Of a stretch of DNA of 64,000 nt, positions 35,428-44,037 are shown one piece after another. Within the stretch, counting starts at the first letter, position 1, and each line of letters begins with the position of its first letter. The position numbers and the translations under genes are program-made. Under the pieces are notes generated by a model. The model did not search any database. It saw only the letters and a list, made by a program, of their open reading frames with translations, and was not told where the DNA came from. This stretch comes from Microbacterium sp. KUDC0406 (GTDB lineage Bacteria > Actinomycetota > Actinomycetes > Actinomycetales > Microbacteriaceae): the NCBI RefSeq assembly GCF_021582875.1, contig NZ_CP091138.1, positions 1,674,001 through 1,738,000 on the forward strand. Direction: 5' to 3'.

Positions 35428-35510
35428 CGGAGCACCGCGCGAGCGGAGCACCGCGCGGGGGGCGGAGCATCGCGCGAGCGGAGCGCCACGCGGGGGCGGA
35501 GCATCGCGCG
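35428..35510. repeat. Imperfect 15-bp tandem repeat array in an intergenic gap
   Basis: Five units of GCGGAGCAYCGCGCG or a variant begin at 35428, 35443, 35462, 35478 (variant GCGGAGCGCCACGCG) and 35496, with 0-4 bp between. Degenerate GAGCGGAGCGGAGC-type sequence surrounds them from 35390 to 35530. The array fills most of the 241-bp gap between a kinase and an alpha/beta hydrolase gene. No coding potential is evident. Confidence 0.75.
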
Positions 35511-35601
35511 AGCAAGGCGCTGCGCGAGCGGGGTTTCGCACGCGCCGGACATCGCACAGGCAGGAACTCGCGCGAGGCGGCCCGACGATAGGCTCGGCAG
35601 C

Positions 35602-36453
35602 GTGACGCCCGCCATGACCGATCGACTCGTGGAGACCGCAGACGGCCGCGTGCTGCACACGATGAGCCTCGGTGCGGGCGACGACCTGGTCGTGCTCGAG
35701 GCCGGCCTCGGCATCAGCGGGCGGTACTGGGGGCCGGTGCAGCAGCAGGTCGCGCGGTCGGCGCGCGTGGTCGCCTACGAGCGAGCGGGGTACGGCACCA
35801 GCACGCCGGGTCCGGCGCGGCACCGCGACCTCGCGGGACTGACGGACGACCTGCAGGCGGCGATCGAGAGTGAGGCGCACCGGCGGCTCGTGCTCGTCGG
35901 GCACAGCTGGGGCGGTCCGATCGTGCGGACGCTGGCCGCGCGACTCGCCGTTGCCGGCTCGCCGCCGGCGGGCCTCGTTCTGGTGGATCAGAGCGATGAG
36001 CATGCTGCCGACCTCTACGTCTCACCGATGATGCGCTGGTCATCCGCCTCCCAGGCGAAGCTGATGCCGCCGCTCGCGCGGATGCGGCTGCTCGCCCCGC
36101 TGATGCGCTCGACGCTCACCGGACTGCCGGAGCCGTGGCGCACCGCCGCTGCAGACGCCTCTGCCACGGTTGCGGCAGCGCGGGCCGCGGCCGCCGAGCT
36201 GAGTCACGTCGCGGACGGCGTCCAGCAGCTGATGGAGGCATCGCCGGATCTGAGCGGGGTCCCAGTCACCGTCCTCTCCGGCGCACGCAGCACCTTCGCC
36301 GACCGGCGGATGCGCGCGCGGCTGGTCGCGGCGCACCGAGAGACCGCGCGCGCACTCGATGCGAGGTTCGTCGTGGCCGAGCGCTCCGGCCATCTGATCC
36401 CGGTCGCCGAACCCGAACTCATCGCGACGGAAGCCGTCGCGCACTTCCGGTGA
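35602..36453 (+). CDS. Alpha/beta-fold hydrolase
   Basis: About 283 residues. Oxyanion region VLEAGLGISGRYW, nucleophile elbow VGHSWGGPI (Ser) and late catalytic His in ERSGHLIPVAEPE; YERAGYGTSTPG is the usual strand-loop before the elbow. GTG at 35602 or ATG at 35614 (MTDRLVE) may be the start. The substrate is unknown; the sequence resembles lipolytic or haloalkane-type hydrolases only at the fold level. The gap before it is full of tandem repeats. Confidence 0.85.
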   Translation: MTPAMTDRLVETADGRVLHTMSLGAGDDLVVLEAGLGISGRYWGPVQQQVARSARVVAYERAGYGTSTPGPARHRDLAGLTDDLQAAIESEAHRRLVLVGHSWGGPIVRTLAARLAVAGSPPAGLVLVDQSDEHAADLYVSPMMRWSSASQAKLMPPLARMRLLAPLMRSTLTGLPEPWRTAAADASATVAAARAAAAELSHVADGVQQLMEASPDLSGVPVTVLSGARSTFADRRMRARLVAAHRETARALDARFVVAERSGHLIPVAEPELIATEAVAHFR

Positions 36454-36823
36454 GAAACGAACACATCTCGAGCAGCGGCAGCTGCTCGACGACATCGTCG
36501 AGTCCGTACGTGAGATCGAGACCACCCTGGCCGAGTTGCAGGCGGCCCGCGACGGCCTGCTCGCCCTCGCCACCCAGTTCGTCCTCGCGGCCGCCGAGGC
36601 CAGCGACGGCGCTGACAGCGGCGACCTGACCCTGCGGGCCGTGGCCGCCGAGCTCGGCGCGGTGCAGCACGTGTCGACGTCCTCAAACACCACACACCCT
36701 GGCACGTCCGCCAACTCGACGCCGGAAAGCTGGAATGGACCAGCCGCACCGGCCTGATCTACATCGACCGGCCACCCCCACAGAACACGGTCACCTTCGC
36801 CGAAGAACGGCCGCACCTTTCTA
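36452..36823 (+). pseudogene. Internally deleted DUF222/HNH endonuclease remnant
   Basis: Two fragments in different frames. The first (from 36452) reads LEQRQLLDDIVESVREIETT and LTLRAVAAELGAVQ, the N-terminal part of DUF222 proteins. The second (from about 36676) reads KHHTPWHVRQLDAGKLEWTS, TGLIYIDRPPPQ and ends near APF then TAG (36821-36823), the C-terminal part that follows the HNH motif. The intervening ~300 residues, including the whole HNH nuclease, are missing. There is no start codon. A dead remnant of a multicopy actinobacterial endonuclease gene. Confidence 0.8.
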
Positions 36824-37408
36824 GTCACCGAGGTGTGCGCGCAGCGCGTGGCGCAGATCAACTGCGTCCGTGAACCGATGGGCGTGCAAGCCCGCCGCAA
36901 CCGCACCGGCGACGTTCGTCGCGGAGTCGTCGATGAAGAAGATCTCGTCGGGCGCGCATCCGAGTGCCTCGATGACGTGCGCGAACACTCGCGCATCAGG
37001 CTTCGCATGCCCGATCTCGGCGGAGTTGAAGATCGGGTCGAAGGCGCCTGTGAGTCCGAGTGCCGAGGTCTCTTCGGCGATCGTGTCGGTGCCGTTGGTG
37101 AGGATCGCAGTGCGGATGCCGCGATCGCGGATCTCTGCGGCGAGCGCGAGCACGTCCGGATCGACGTGCGCCTGCTGTGCGCCCCACTGCATCGCAGCCT
37201 CAGCGCTGCCGATCGCCTCGCCGACGGCGGACACCCAGTCGGCACGGGGCAGCCGGCCTGTGACGAGCATGCCGGCGAGCCGCGGTTCGAAAGCGACTCG
37301 AGCGAGCTCCCCCGCAGCGACTCCGTGTCGCCGCTCGATGTCCGCCGTGACCTCGGGATCGAAATGCCGGATCACGCCGTCGAGGTCGAAGAGAACGGTC
37401 GTGATCAT
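36821..37408 (-). CDS. HAD-superfamily hydrolase
   Basis: A 195-residue HAD phosphatase-like enzyme. Motif I VLFDLDGVIRHFD (nucleophile Asp, acid Asp), motif II ILTNGTDT, motif III lysine in GHAKPDARVF and motif IV FFIDDSATN. The ATG at 37408 overlaps the stop of the upstream VOC gene (ATGA), so the two are translationally coupled. It ends against the HNH remnant. The substrate is unknown. Confidence 0.9.
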   Translation of the reverse strand: MITTVLFDLDGVIRHFDPEVTADIERRHGVAAGELARVAFEPRLAGMLVTGRLPRADWVSAVGEAIGSAEAAMQWGAQQAHVDPDVLALAAEIRDRGIRTAILTNGTDTIAEETSALGLTGAFDPIFNSAEIGHAKPDARVFAHVIEALGCAPDEIFFIDDSATNVAGAVAAGLHAHRFTDAVDLRHALRAHLGD

Positions 37409-37638
37409 CCGTCCATCCTGCCCGAGAAGCCCGCGACCACCTCGACCTTGAACCCCGCCGCGTTCTCCAGCCAGCCGGCGTAGTGGTCTGCGCCGCCGGC
37501 ATGCGGATACCGGTCCGCGTACAGCGGCTGCCAGCCGTGAGCCCCGGCAACCGCCATCAGCGCGTCCACGGCATCCCGCGAGCCTCCGTGGAAGGCCAGA
37601 TGGTTCATCCCGGCGTGGTGGAACCCGGCCGTGATCAC
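37405..37638 (-). CDS. Half-size VOC (glyoxalase-like) protein, 77 aa
   Basis: Only one beta-alpha-beta-beta-beta module of the vicinal-oxygen-chelate fold is present: FHHAGMNHLAFHGGSRDAV, HGWQPLYADRYPHAGGADHY and LENAAGFKVEVVAG. Full VOC domains are about 115-140 residues, so the N-terminal half is missing. The GTG start at 37638 overlaps the phosphoesterase stop and its stop overlaps the HAD start, so it sits in a tightly packed operon. It might dimerise to form a full site, or be a truncated gene. Confidence 0.75.
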   Translation of the reverse strand: MITAGFHHAGMNHLAFHGGSRDAVDALMAVAGAHGWQPLYADRYPHAGGADHYAGWLENAAGFKVEVVAGFSGRMDG

Positions 37639-38369
37639 TGCATTCCGCGATACCGCGCCGTGCGCAGCTCGACGGTCCAGACATCGCGCTCCGGCATCCC
37701 GAGCCGCTCGGCCACCTCGACCTCGGCCTCGATGTCGTACGGCACGCGCACGAACTGGATGCCGAAGGGCGCGACGTCCTCCACGCCGAGAAGGCCCTCG
37801 AGGATGACGTACGACGGCGTCGGCTCGTCCAGTGGATTTCCCACGCTCCCGACGTTGAACAGCGTCCGGCCGCCTTCGGACTCGATGTAGGCGTCGTGGA
37901 TGTCCGCATAGCCGACCACATCGGGAGCCGGGCCGTCGCCGGTCATCGCCGTGTTCTCGAACATCGCGGCGAACTGCTCCGGCGTGTGGTGGAAGTGCAC
38001 CCGCTTGTGCGGGCTCTCCGCCGACGCGTGGAACAGCCGGATCCGCCGTCCGCTCATCATCAGGTCGTGGCTGAGCGGCAGATCCTGCAGCCAGGCGCGG
38101 CTCGAACCAGACAGCTCATCGCGCCACCAGACCAGCCCTTCCGAGGCGTCGTCGGCGATGCCGGGCAGGAAGTCGTCCCAGTTGCCGCGCACATTCACCG
38201 CGCATGCCTCACGGCAGCGCTGCACGGCCGCCTCGCCGCGCGGTCCCTTCCCCGCCGTGTCGCCCAGGTTGACTATCTGCTCGATCCCGCGGTGGTGGAT
38301 GTCGGCGAGCACCGCGTCGAGCGCCCCGAGATTGCCGTGCACGTCGGAGATGAGGGCGATGCGATCCAC
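37635..38369 (-). CDS. Metallophosphoesterase, YfcE/bis-nucleotide phosphatase type
   Basis: A 244-residue calcineurin-like phosphoesterase. Dimetal ligands are visible in ALISDVHGNLGALDAVL, IVNLGDTAGKGPRG and VRGNWDDFL, with VVGYADIHDAYI and FNVGSVGNPLDEPTPSYV typical of the YfcE/ApaH-like branch. First gene of a three-gene operon with a half VOC protein and a HAD hydrolase. The substrate is probably a phosphodiester. Confidence 0.9.
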   Translation of the reverse strand: MDRIALISDVHGNLGALDAVLADIHHRGIEQIVNLGDTAGKGPRGEAAVQRCREACAVNVRGNWDDFLPGIADDASEGLVWWRDELSGSSRAWLQDLPLSHDLMMSGRRIRLFHASAESPHKRVHFHHTPEQFAAMFENTAMTGDGPAPDVVGYADIHDAYIESEGGRTLFNVGSVGNPLDEPTPSYVILEGLLGVEDVAPFGIQFVRVPYDIEAEVEVAERLGMPERDVWTVELRTARYRGMQ

Positions 38370-38381
38370 CCGTCCATCGTG

Positions 38382-39029
38382 TCACGCCGCCGACGTCAGG
38401 AACTCCGCCACGAGCGGCGCGAGCGCCGCCCCGATCTCGGATGCCGAGCGTTTGCGACCCTTCACCTCGAAGGAATGCCCGCCTCCTTCGACCCATTCGA
38501 GCCGGGCGTCCTGGCACGACGCCACCGCCGCTTCGAGCTGCGACGGCGGCTGGATGAACGGGTCGTTCGTGCCGGACAGGAACAGCTGTGGCGGGACGAT
38601 CGCCGGAAGATGCTCGACGCGCGGCTTGTCGGGCCTCCCGGGCGGGTGCAGGGGATATCCGAGGTACACGAGCCCGTCCACGTCGAGTCCCTCGGCGACC
38701 GCCATCGAGGCCATCCGCCCGCCGTACGACCTGCCGGACGCGAACACGCGCGCCTCCGGCACCTGAGCACGCGCCCAGGCGACGACACCGCGCCAGGTCG
38801 TGATCGCCTGCGCGGCCGGGCCCGGCATCCGCCTGCCTGCGTCCACGTAGGGGAAGTTGAACCGCAGCGTCGAGAATCCCTCGGCACGGAGCGCCTCGAA
38901 GAATCCGAGCAGGAACGGATGATCCATCCCCGTGCCCGCACCGTGTGCGATCGCCACGACGTCGCCGCCGTCCACCGGCTCCCAGGCGGCCGACACCGTC
39001 TCCGCAGGCAGATCGACGGGGATCCTCAT
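38382..39029 (-). CDS. Alpha/beta hydrolase of the KANL3/Tex30-like family
   Basis: About 215 residues. Marks: VVAIAHGAGTGMDHPF (oxyanion), RFNFPYVDAGRRMPGP, nucleophile elbow FASGRSYGGRMAS, LFLSGTNDPF (acid) and VEGGGHSFEVKGRK (His). The ATG at 39029 lacks a clear ribosome-binding site; longer in-frame starts add an Arg-rich segment and are less likely. It follows the membrane stress-type gene by 61 bp on the same strand. Function unknown. Confidence 0.85.
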   Translation of the reverse strand: MRIPVDLPAETVSAAWEPVDGGDVVAIAHGAGTGMDHPFLLGFFEALRAEGFSTLRFNFPYVDAGRRMPGPAAQAITTWRGVVAWARAQVPEARVFASGRSYGGRMASMAVAEGLDVDGLVYLGYPLHPPGRPDKPRVEHLPAIVPPQLFLSGTNDPFIQPPSQLEAAVASCQDARLEWVEGGGHSFEVKGRKRSASEIGAALAPLVAEFLTSAA

Positions 39030-39090
39030 GTCCGGAGGAACGGGATCGCGAACGGAACCCGCATGACCTTCCCGCTCGCGGCCGGAGACC

Positions 39091-39888
39091 TCATCGTCCC
39101 TCGTCGTGCTTGTCCGCGCCACCGCCGGATTCCTGTTCCGGTGCCGATGCGAAGTCGGCGTCCTGCTCAGGCCCGGCGGGCGGCTCATCCGGAGCATCCT
39201 CGGACCCCGGAACCGGCGGCGCGGGCATGGGGGGCAGCGGAGGTGCCGCAGGAGGCTGCGGGGCCGAGGCCGGCTGCGCCGTGGCATCCGCCGGCTGCGA
39301 CGGACCGGATGCCGGATCCTGTGTGCCCGTCGTCGGCTGAGCGTTCGACCCGTCCGATGCGATCCGCTCGCCGTACCTCGGCGGTTCGTCGAGGTTGACG
39401 GCGGGGCGCACCGGCTCGGCTCGCGTCGACGCGCCGACCACCTGACGCGCCTTCGCCAGCGACGCCGACTGCACGCGCACCTCGTAGTGATCCGCGGCGA
39501 GCTGCGTGACGCTCGCGAAGTCGCGGCGGCGCCGCACGATCGCGAACGAGATCAGGCTCATGATCATGCCGAGTGCGACGCCGATGAACACGAATCCGAG
39601 GAAAAGCGTGATCGGGGCGTTCGGGTTGCCGAACAGCATGATCGCCGAGAGGAAGAGCCCGATGAGGACGCCGTTGATGGCGCCGGATCGCGCGGCCATC
39701 GCGTAGCCGAGCCGTCCGGTGACGCGCTCGATGGTGCGCACGCCCATGCCCACGATCGCGATGTCGCGAGCGGGCACCTCACCGGCGATCAGCTTCGAGA
39801 CCGTCTTCTGAGCGCTCTCGTAGTCACGCACCGAGAAGACGATCTCTCCCACATCGGTGCCGTTCGCCGGTCGGTTCAGCATGCTCAT
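39091..39888 (-). CDS. General-stress-protein-17M-like membrane protein with disordered tail
   Basis: A 265-residue protein. The N-terminal ~65 residues resemble the YflT/GSP17M domain (FSVRDYESAQKTVSKLI, IAIVGMGVRTIERVTGR). Two membrane helices follow (INGVLIGLFLSAIMLFG, ITLFLGFVFIGVALGMIMS), then a short RRRRDF loop and a ~130-residue Pro/Ala/Gln-rich tail. The ATG at 39888 (MSMLNRP) or the one two codons on is the start. It is divergent from the MgtE_N/CBS gene. Probably envelope- or stress-related; a role is inferred only from the domain. Confidence 0.82.
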   Translation of the reverse strand: MSMLNRPANGTDVGEIVFSVRDYESAQKTVSKLIAGEVPARDIAIVGMGVRTIERVTGRLGYAMAARSGAINGVLIGLFLSAIMLFGNPNAPITLFLGFVFIGVALGMIMSLISFAIVRRRRDFASVTQLAADHYEVRVQSASLAKARQVVGASTRAEPVRPAVNLDEPPRYGERIASDGSNAQPTTGTQDPASGPSQPADATAQPASAPQPPAAPPLPPMPAPPVPGSEDAPDEPPAGPEQDADFASAPEQESGGGADKHDEGR

Positions 39889-39979
39889 GCGGCCATTGTT
39901 CCATGTCGACTTCTGGAGCACCCGGGCACGGCGGATGCTTCCGCTGAGGGCGCAACCGCCCGCGCACTACTCTGGTTCC

Positions 39980-41243
39980 GTGAGCACACAACGGGTTTTC
40001 GTCGCGCGCCTGGCGGGCTGCGCCGTCTTCGACCCCGTGGGCGACCGGCTCGGCAAGGTCCGGGACGTCGTCATCGTGTATCGAAGTTCCGCCGCGCCCC
40101 GTGTGATCGGCCTGGTCGTGGAGATCCCCGGTCGCCGTCAGGTGTTCCTGTCGATCGGCAGGGTCACGTCCATCCGCGCGGGTCAGGTCATCTCGACCGG
40201 CCTCATCAACGTGCGCCGGTTCCAGCCGCGCCCCGGTGAGGTGCGGGTGCTCGCCGAGTACCTCGGCCGGCAGGTCGCGTTCGCCGACGGCAGCGGCACC
40301 GCCGTGGTCGAGGATGTCGCGATCGAGCAGGACCGGCACGGCGAGTGGGCCATCGCCCAGCTGTTCCTGCGCAAGCCGAAGACCAGCGCCTCGCCGTTCG
40401 CCAAGGGGCCGACGACCTTCGCGGCATGGAACGAAGTGGCTGAGCAGCGCACTCCCGGCGCGGCGCAGTCCGCCGAGCAGCTGGTCGCCAGCTACTCCGA
40501 GCTGCACGCCGCCGACCTGGCGACCACGCTGCTCGATCTTCCCGAGCAGCGCATGATCGAGGTCGCCGAGGAGCTGCCGGACGAGCGTCTCGCCGACGCC
40601 CTCGAGGAGATGCCCGAGGACGATCAGATGGGCATCCTCGACCGGCTCGGAGACGAGCGCGCGGCCGACGTGCTCGACGAGATGGAGCCCGACGACGCGG
40701 CCGACCTGCTCGCCCAGCTGCCGCCGGAGCGCCTCGAGCAGCTCCTCGCGCTGATGGAGCCGGAGGAGGCCGAGGACGTGCGGATGCTGCTGCGCTACGG
40801 CCCCGACACCGCCGGCGGACTCATGACGCCGGAGCCGATCATCCTGTCCGCCGACGCGACCGTCGCGGAGGCACTCGCCCTCATCCGGCGGCACGAGCTG
40901 CATCCCGCCCTCGCCGCCGGCGGTGTTCGTCACCCTGCCGCCCTTCGAGACCCCCACCGGACGCCTGCTCGGCCTCGTGCACTTCCAGCGGATGCTGCGC
41001 TACCCGCCGCACGAACGACTCGGCGCGATCGTCGACGACAGCCTTGAGCCGGTGCCGGCCACGGCGTCCGCCGCCGAGGTCGCGCGCATGCTCGCCAGCT
41101 ACGACCTGGTGTCGCTGCCCGTCGTCGACACCGCGCACCGCCTGGTCGGCGCGGTCAGCATCGACGACGTGCTCGACTACCTGCTGCCCGACGACTGGCG
41201 CACCCATGACGCGGACGAGACCGCAGCAGGAGGTGCACGATGA
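39980..41243 (+). CDS. MgtE N-domain/CBS-domain protein without membrane part (frameshifted)
   Basis: Cytoplasmic sensor-like protein with a PRC-barrel start (FVARLAGCAVFDPVGDRLG), MgtE_N repeats (ELHAADLATTLLDLPEQ, LPDERLADALEEMPEDDQ, MEPDDAADLLAQLPPERL) and two CBS domains (GGLMTPEPIILSADATV; VPATASAAEVARMLASYDL). It lacks the MgtE pore. The frame breaks in the first CBS domain; removing one G at 40919-40920 joins HPALAA to VFVTLPPFETPTGRLLG and gives about 420 residues. GTG at 39980. The stop overlaps the DUF1003 ATG. Probably a partner or regulator of the DUF1003 membrane protein. Confidence 0.87.
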
Positions 41244-41758
41244 TGGCCCGCGAGCCCCGCCTCGACAAGCCGCTGGACCGGGGCGTCGCCGCTCGTCCCT
41301 CCGCGTCCTCGCGCGACAGGTTCGGACGGTTCACCGAGTGGGTGGCCCGCGCCATGGGCACCCCGACCTTCCTGCTGATCCTGACGCTGTTCTGCGCCGC
41401 GTGGATCGCGTGGAACACGATGATGCCCGAGAACCTGCGATTCGACGACGCAGCGCTGGGCTTCACCGCGCTCACCCTCATGCTGTCGCTGCAGGCGTCG
41501 TACGCCGCCCCGCTCATCCTGCTCGCGCAGAACCGGCAGGATGACCGCGACCGGGTGCAGATCGAGCAGGATCGGCAGCGCGCCGAGCGCAACATGGCAG
41601 ACACCGAATACCTGGCCCGCGAGGTCGTGGCGCTGCGCATCGCGCTCGAGGAGCGCAGCGCGCAGACCGTGACCCGCGACGTGCTCCGGCAGGAGCTGAA
41701 GGCGCTGCTCGGCGAGCTCGAGGCCTCACGCGACGACGATCAGGAGAACGCGCAGTGA
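41240..41758 (+). CDS. DUF1003 family membrane protein
   Basis: A 172-residue protein with two central membrane helices (TFLLILTLFCAAWIAWN; FTALTLMLSLQASYAAPLIL), the LILLAQNRQDDRDR signature of DUF1003 and a charged coiled C-terminal helix. It overlaps the CBS gene upstream and the Mrp gene downstream by 4 bases each. Family function is unknown; the fixed pairing with MgtE_N/CBS proteins suggests an ion-linked role. Confidence 0.92.
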   Translation: MMAREPRLDKPLDRGVAARPSASSRDRFGRFTEWVARAMGTPTFLLILTLFCAAWIAWNTMMPENLRFDDAALGFTALTLMLSLQASYAAPLILLAQNRQDDRDRVQIEQDRQRAERNMADTEYLAREVVALRIALEERSAQTVTRDVLRQELKALLGELEASRDDDQENAQ

Positions 41759-42861
41759 CAGCAGCCGACAGTGTCCGGCGGGCGGTCGCCGCCGTCACGG
41801 ACCCCGAGCTGCGCCGACCGATCGGCGACCTCGACATGGTGCGCGACGTGTCGGTCGACGGCACGACGGCGAAGGTCTCGATCGTGCTCACGATCGTCGG
41901 ATGCCCCGCCGCGCAGCGCATCGAGCAGGACGTCCGGGACGCCGCAGCATCGGTGCCCGGGATCGACGAGGTGACGGTCGACGTCGGCGTGATGACGCCG
42001 GAGGAGCGCCGGGCGCTCACCGAGAAGCTGCGTGACGGCCGCCCGGCCAGGCAGATGCCGTTCGGCCCCGACTCGCTGACCCGCGTGATCCTGGTCTCCA
42101 GCGGCAAGGGCGGAGTGGGCAAGTCGACGGTGACCGCCAACCTGGCTGTGGCCCTCGCCGCGCGCGGCCTGCGTGTGGGCCTCATCGACGCCGACGTGCA
42201 CGGCTTCTCGATCCCGGGACTGCTCGGCATCGAGCCCGGCACCCAGCCGACCCGCATCGACGACCTCATGCTGCCCCCGGTGGCGCACGATGTGAAGACC
42301 ATCTCGATCGGGATGTTCCTGCGCGAGGGCGAGCAGGTGGTGGCCTGGCGCGGACCGATGCTGCACCGCACCGTGACGCAGTTCCTCACCGACGTGTTCT
42401 TCGGAGACCTCGACGTGCTGCTCGTCGACATGCCGCCGGGAACCGGCGACATCGCCATCTCGATCGGTCAGATCCTGCCGCACGCGGAGGTGCTCGTCGT
42501 GACGACGCCGCAGCCGGCGGCCGCAGAGGTCGCGATCCGCAGCGGACTGGTGGCCCGGCGCACGGGCCAGCGCGTGATCGGCGTGGTCGAGAACATGGCT
42601 GCGCTCGCACTGCCGGACGGCACGGCCCTCGACCTGTTCGGTTCCGGCGGCGGCGCCCAGGTCGCGGAGGCGCTCGAGGTGCCGCTGCTGGCGTCCATCC
42701 CGCTCAGCCCCGCGCTGCGCGTGGGAGGGGACGCCGGGATGCCGGTGGTCCTGGGCGAGCCGCAGGACGCCTCTGCTCGGGCGATCAGCGCCCTCGCGGA
42801 GACCGTCGCCGGGCAGGGTCGCAGCCTGGCCGGGCGCTCACTGCCGTTCGCGCCGCGCTGA
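41755..42861 (+). CDS. mrp: Mrp/NBP35-family ATP-binding iron-sulfur carrier protein
   Basis: A 368-residue protein: N-terminal MIP18/DUF59-like domain (residues 1-85, with LTIVGCPAAQRIEQDV), then a deviant Walker A SSGKGGVGKSTVTANLA, switch I IDADVHGFSIPGLLG, LLVDMPPGTGDIAI and VGVVENMA-type end of the nucleotide site. It carries Fe-S clusters to apo-proteins. The start overlaps the DUF1003 stop. It is convergent with tatB, leaving 2 bp between the genes. No frameshift. Confidence 0.93.
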   Translation: MTAADSVRRAVAAVTDPELRRPIGDLDMVRDVSVDGTTAKVSIVLTIVGCPAAQRIEQDVRDAAASVPGIDEVTVDVGVMTPEERRALTEKLRDGRPARQMPFGPDSLTRVILVSSGKGGVGKSTVTANLAVALAARGLRVGLIDADVHGFSIPGLLGIEPGTQPTRIDDLMLPPVAHDVKTISIGMFLREGEQVVAWRGPMLHRTVTQFLTDVFFGDLDVLLVDMPPGTGDIAISIGQILPHAEVLVVTTPQPAAAEVAIRSGLVARRTGQRVIGVVENMAALALPDGTALDLFGSGGGAQVAEALEVPLLASIPLSPALRVGGDAGMPVVLGEPQDASARAISALAETVAGQGRSLAGRSLPFAPR

Positions 42862-42863
42862 TC

Positions 42864-43258
42864 TCAGGTGGCCTCGTCGTCGAAGGGCGGCGGAGTCGCA
42901 CGGTCGAAGCGGGGACGCGTCAGGGTTGGCGCGGCCGCGGTCTCGGTGACGGTGGCGGCCGCCGCAGCGCCTGCTGCCGCCGCGGCGGGTGCTGCGGGGT
43001 GGGCTCGTCGAGCAGCGCCTCGCGGATGATCCGGCGCGGGTCGTACTGACGCGGGTCGAGCTTGCGCCAGTCGATGTCGTCGATCTCGGGTCCCATCTCC
43101 TCCCGCATCCGCCCCTTGGTGTCGCGGATGTACTCGCCGGCCTGTCGCACGAACTTGGCGAACTTCTCAGCGAGCGCGGGAAGGCGCTCCGGACCGACGA
43201 TCAGCACAGCGACCACGCCGATCAGCAGCAGCTTCTCGAAGGTGAGCCCGAAATCCAT
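42864..43258 (-). CDS. tatB: Sec-independent protein translocase TatB (frameshifted tail)
   Basis: Twin-arginine translocation component. N-terminal membrane helix FEKLLLIGVVAVLIVGPERLP with the conserved Glu/Gly hinge and the amphipathic helix KFAKFVRQAGEYIRDTKGR. As sequenced the frame would stop at 42920 with an odd Pro/Arg tail. One missing base near 42999 gives the usual Ala-rich tail and an ending TPPPFDDEAT with stop at 42864. It is divergent from the O-methyltransferase gene, as in mycobacteria, but no sigE or anti-sigma gene lies between them here. Confidence 0.9.
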
Positions 43259-43344
43259 CTCCCCAGGCTACCCGCCGCGCCTGACCTTTCGATCCGGAAT
43301 CGACGCATATTCTTGGGTAATCCCCCGGCCCTCTGGAGACAGTC

Positions 43345-43977
43345 ATGAGCGATCACGATGCGAACGCCCGATTCGTCCGCGAGACCATCGTCGAACCCAC
43401 CGCCATCGCCCGGGCCCGCGCCCACGCGATCGAGCTCGGGGCCGCGCCTCTGAGTCCGGCGATCGGCGCCCAGTGCGCCGTCCTGGCCGCGTCAGTCGCT
43501 GCCAGGTCGATCATCGAGGTGGGCACCGGCGCCGGCGTCTCGGGCCTGTGGCTGCTCCGCGGCGCGCCGCAGGCGGTGCTGACGACCATCGACAACGAGC
43601 CCGAGCACCTGGGTGCCGCCAGGCAGTCCTTCGCCGACGCCAAGATCCCCGCGGCCAGGGCGCGCTTCATCACGGGTCGCGCATCGGGTGTCCTGCCGCG
43701 CATGAATGAGGGCTCCTACGACATCGTCCTCATCGACGCGGACCCCGAGAACGTCATCGAGTACGTCGAGCACGGGCTGCGGCTGGTGCGCACCGGCGGG
43801 CTCGTGCTCGTGCCCCGAGTGCTCGCGGGCGGCAGGGCTGCAGACCCCGTGCAGCGCGATGCCGTGACGACCGCCTACCGCTCGCTGCTCCAGGAGACGC
43901 AGGAGTCGGCGGCGGTGCTCGCCGCGATCAACTCCGCCGGCGAGGGCCTGCTGCAGCTCTCGCGAGTGTCGGAGTAG
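43345..43977 (+). CDS. SAM-dependent O-methyltransferase (Rv1220c-like)
   Basis: Class I methyltransferase of 210 residues, related to catechol/caffeoyl-CoA O-methyltransferases. SAM motif I IIEVGTGAGVSGLWL, TTIDNEPEHL (acidic loop), RARFITGRASGVLP and YDIVLIDADPEN (motif IV). ATG at 43345. Divergent from tatB by 86 bp. The acceptor is unknown. A strong hairpin terminator follows at 43992. Confidence 0.92.
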   Translation: MSDHDANARFVRETIVEPTAIARARAHAIELGAAPLSPAIGAQCAVLAASVAARSIIEVGTGAGVSGLWLLRGAPQAVLTTIDNEPEHLGAARQSFADAKIPAARARFITGRASGVLPRMNEGSYDIVLIDADPENVIEYVEHGLRLVRTGGLVLVPRVLAGGRAADPVQRDAVTTAYRSLLQETQESAAVLAAINSAGEGLLQLSRVSE

Positions 43978-43991
43978 ACGACCACGACGCA

Positions 43992-44027
43992 GAAGAGGAG
44001 CGACGGATCATTCCGTCGCTCCTCTTC
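43992..44027. terminator. Bidirectional hairpin terminator between convergent genes
   Basis: GAAGAGGAGCGACGG and CCGTCGCTCCTCTTC form a perfect 15-bp stem with a 6-nt loop (ATCATT). It lies between the O-methyltransferase stop (43977) and the DUF3117 stop (44038), so it can serve both strands. Confidence 0.85.
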
Positions 44028-44037
44028 ACGTGACAGG

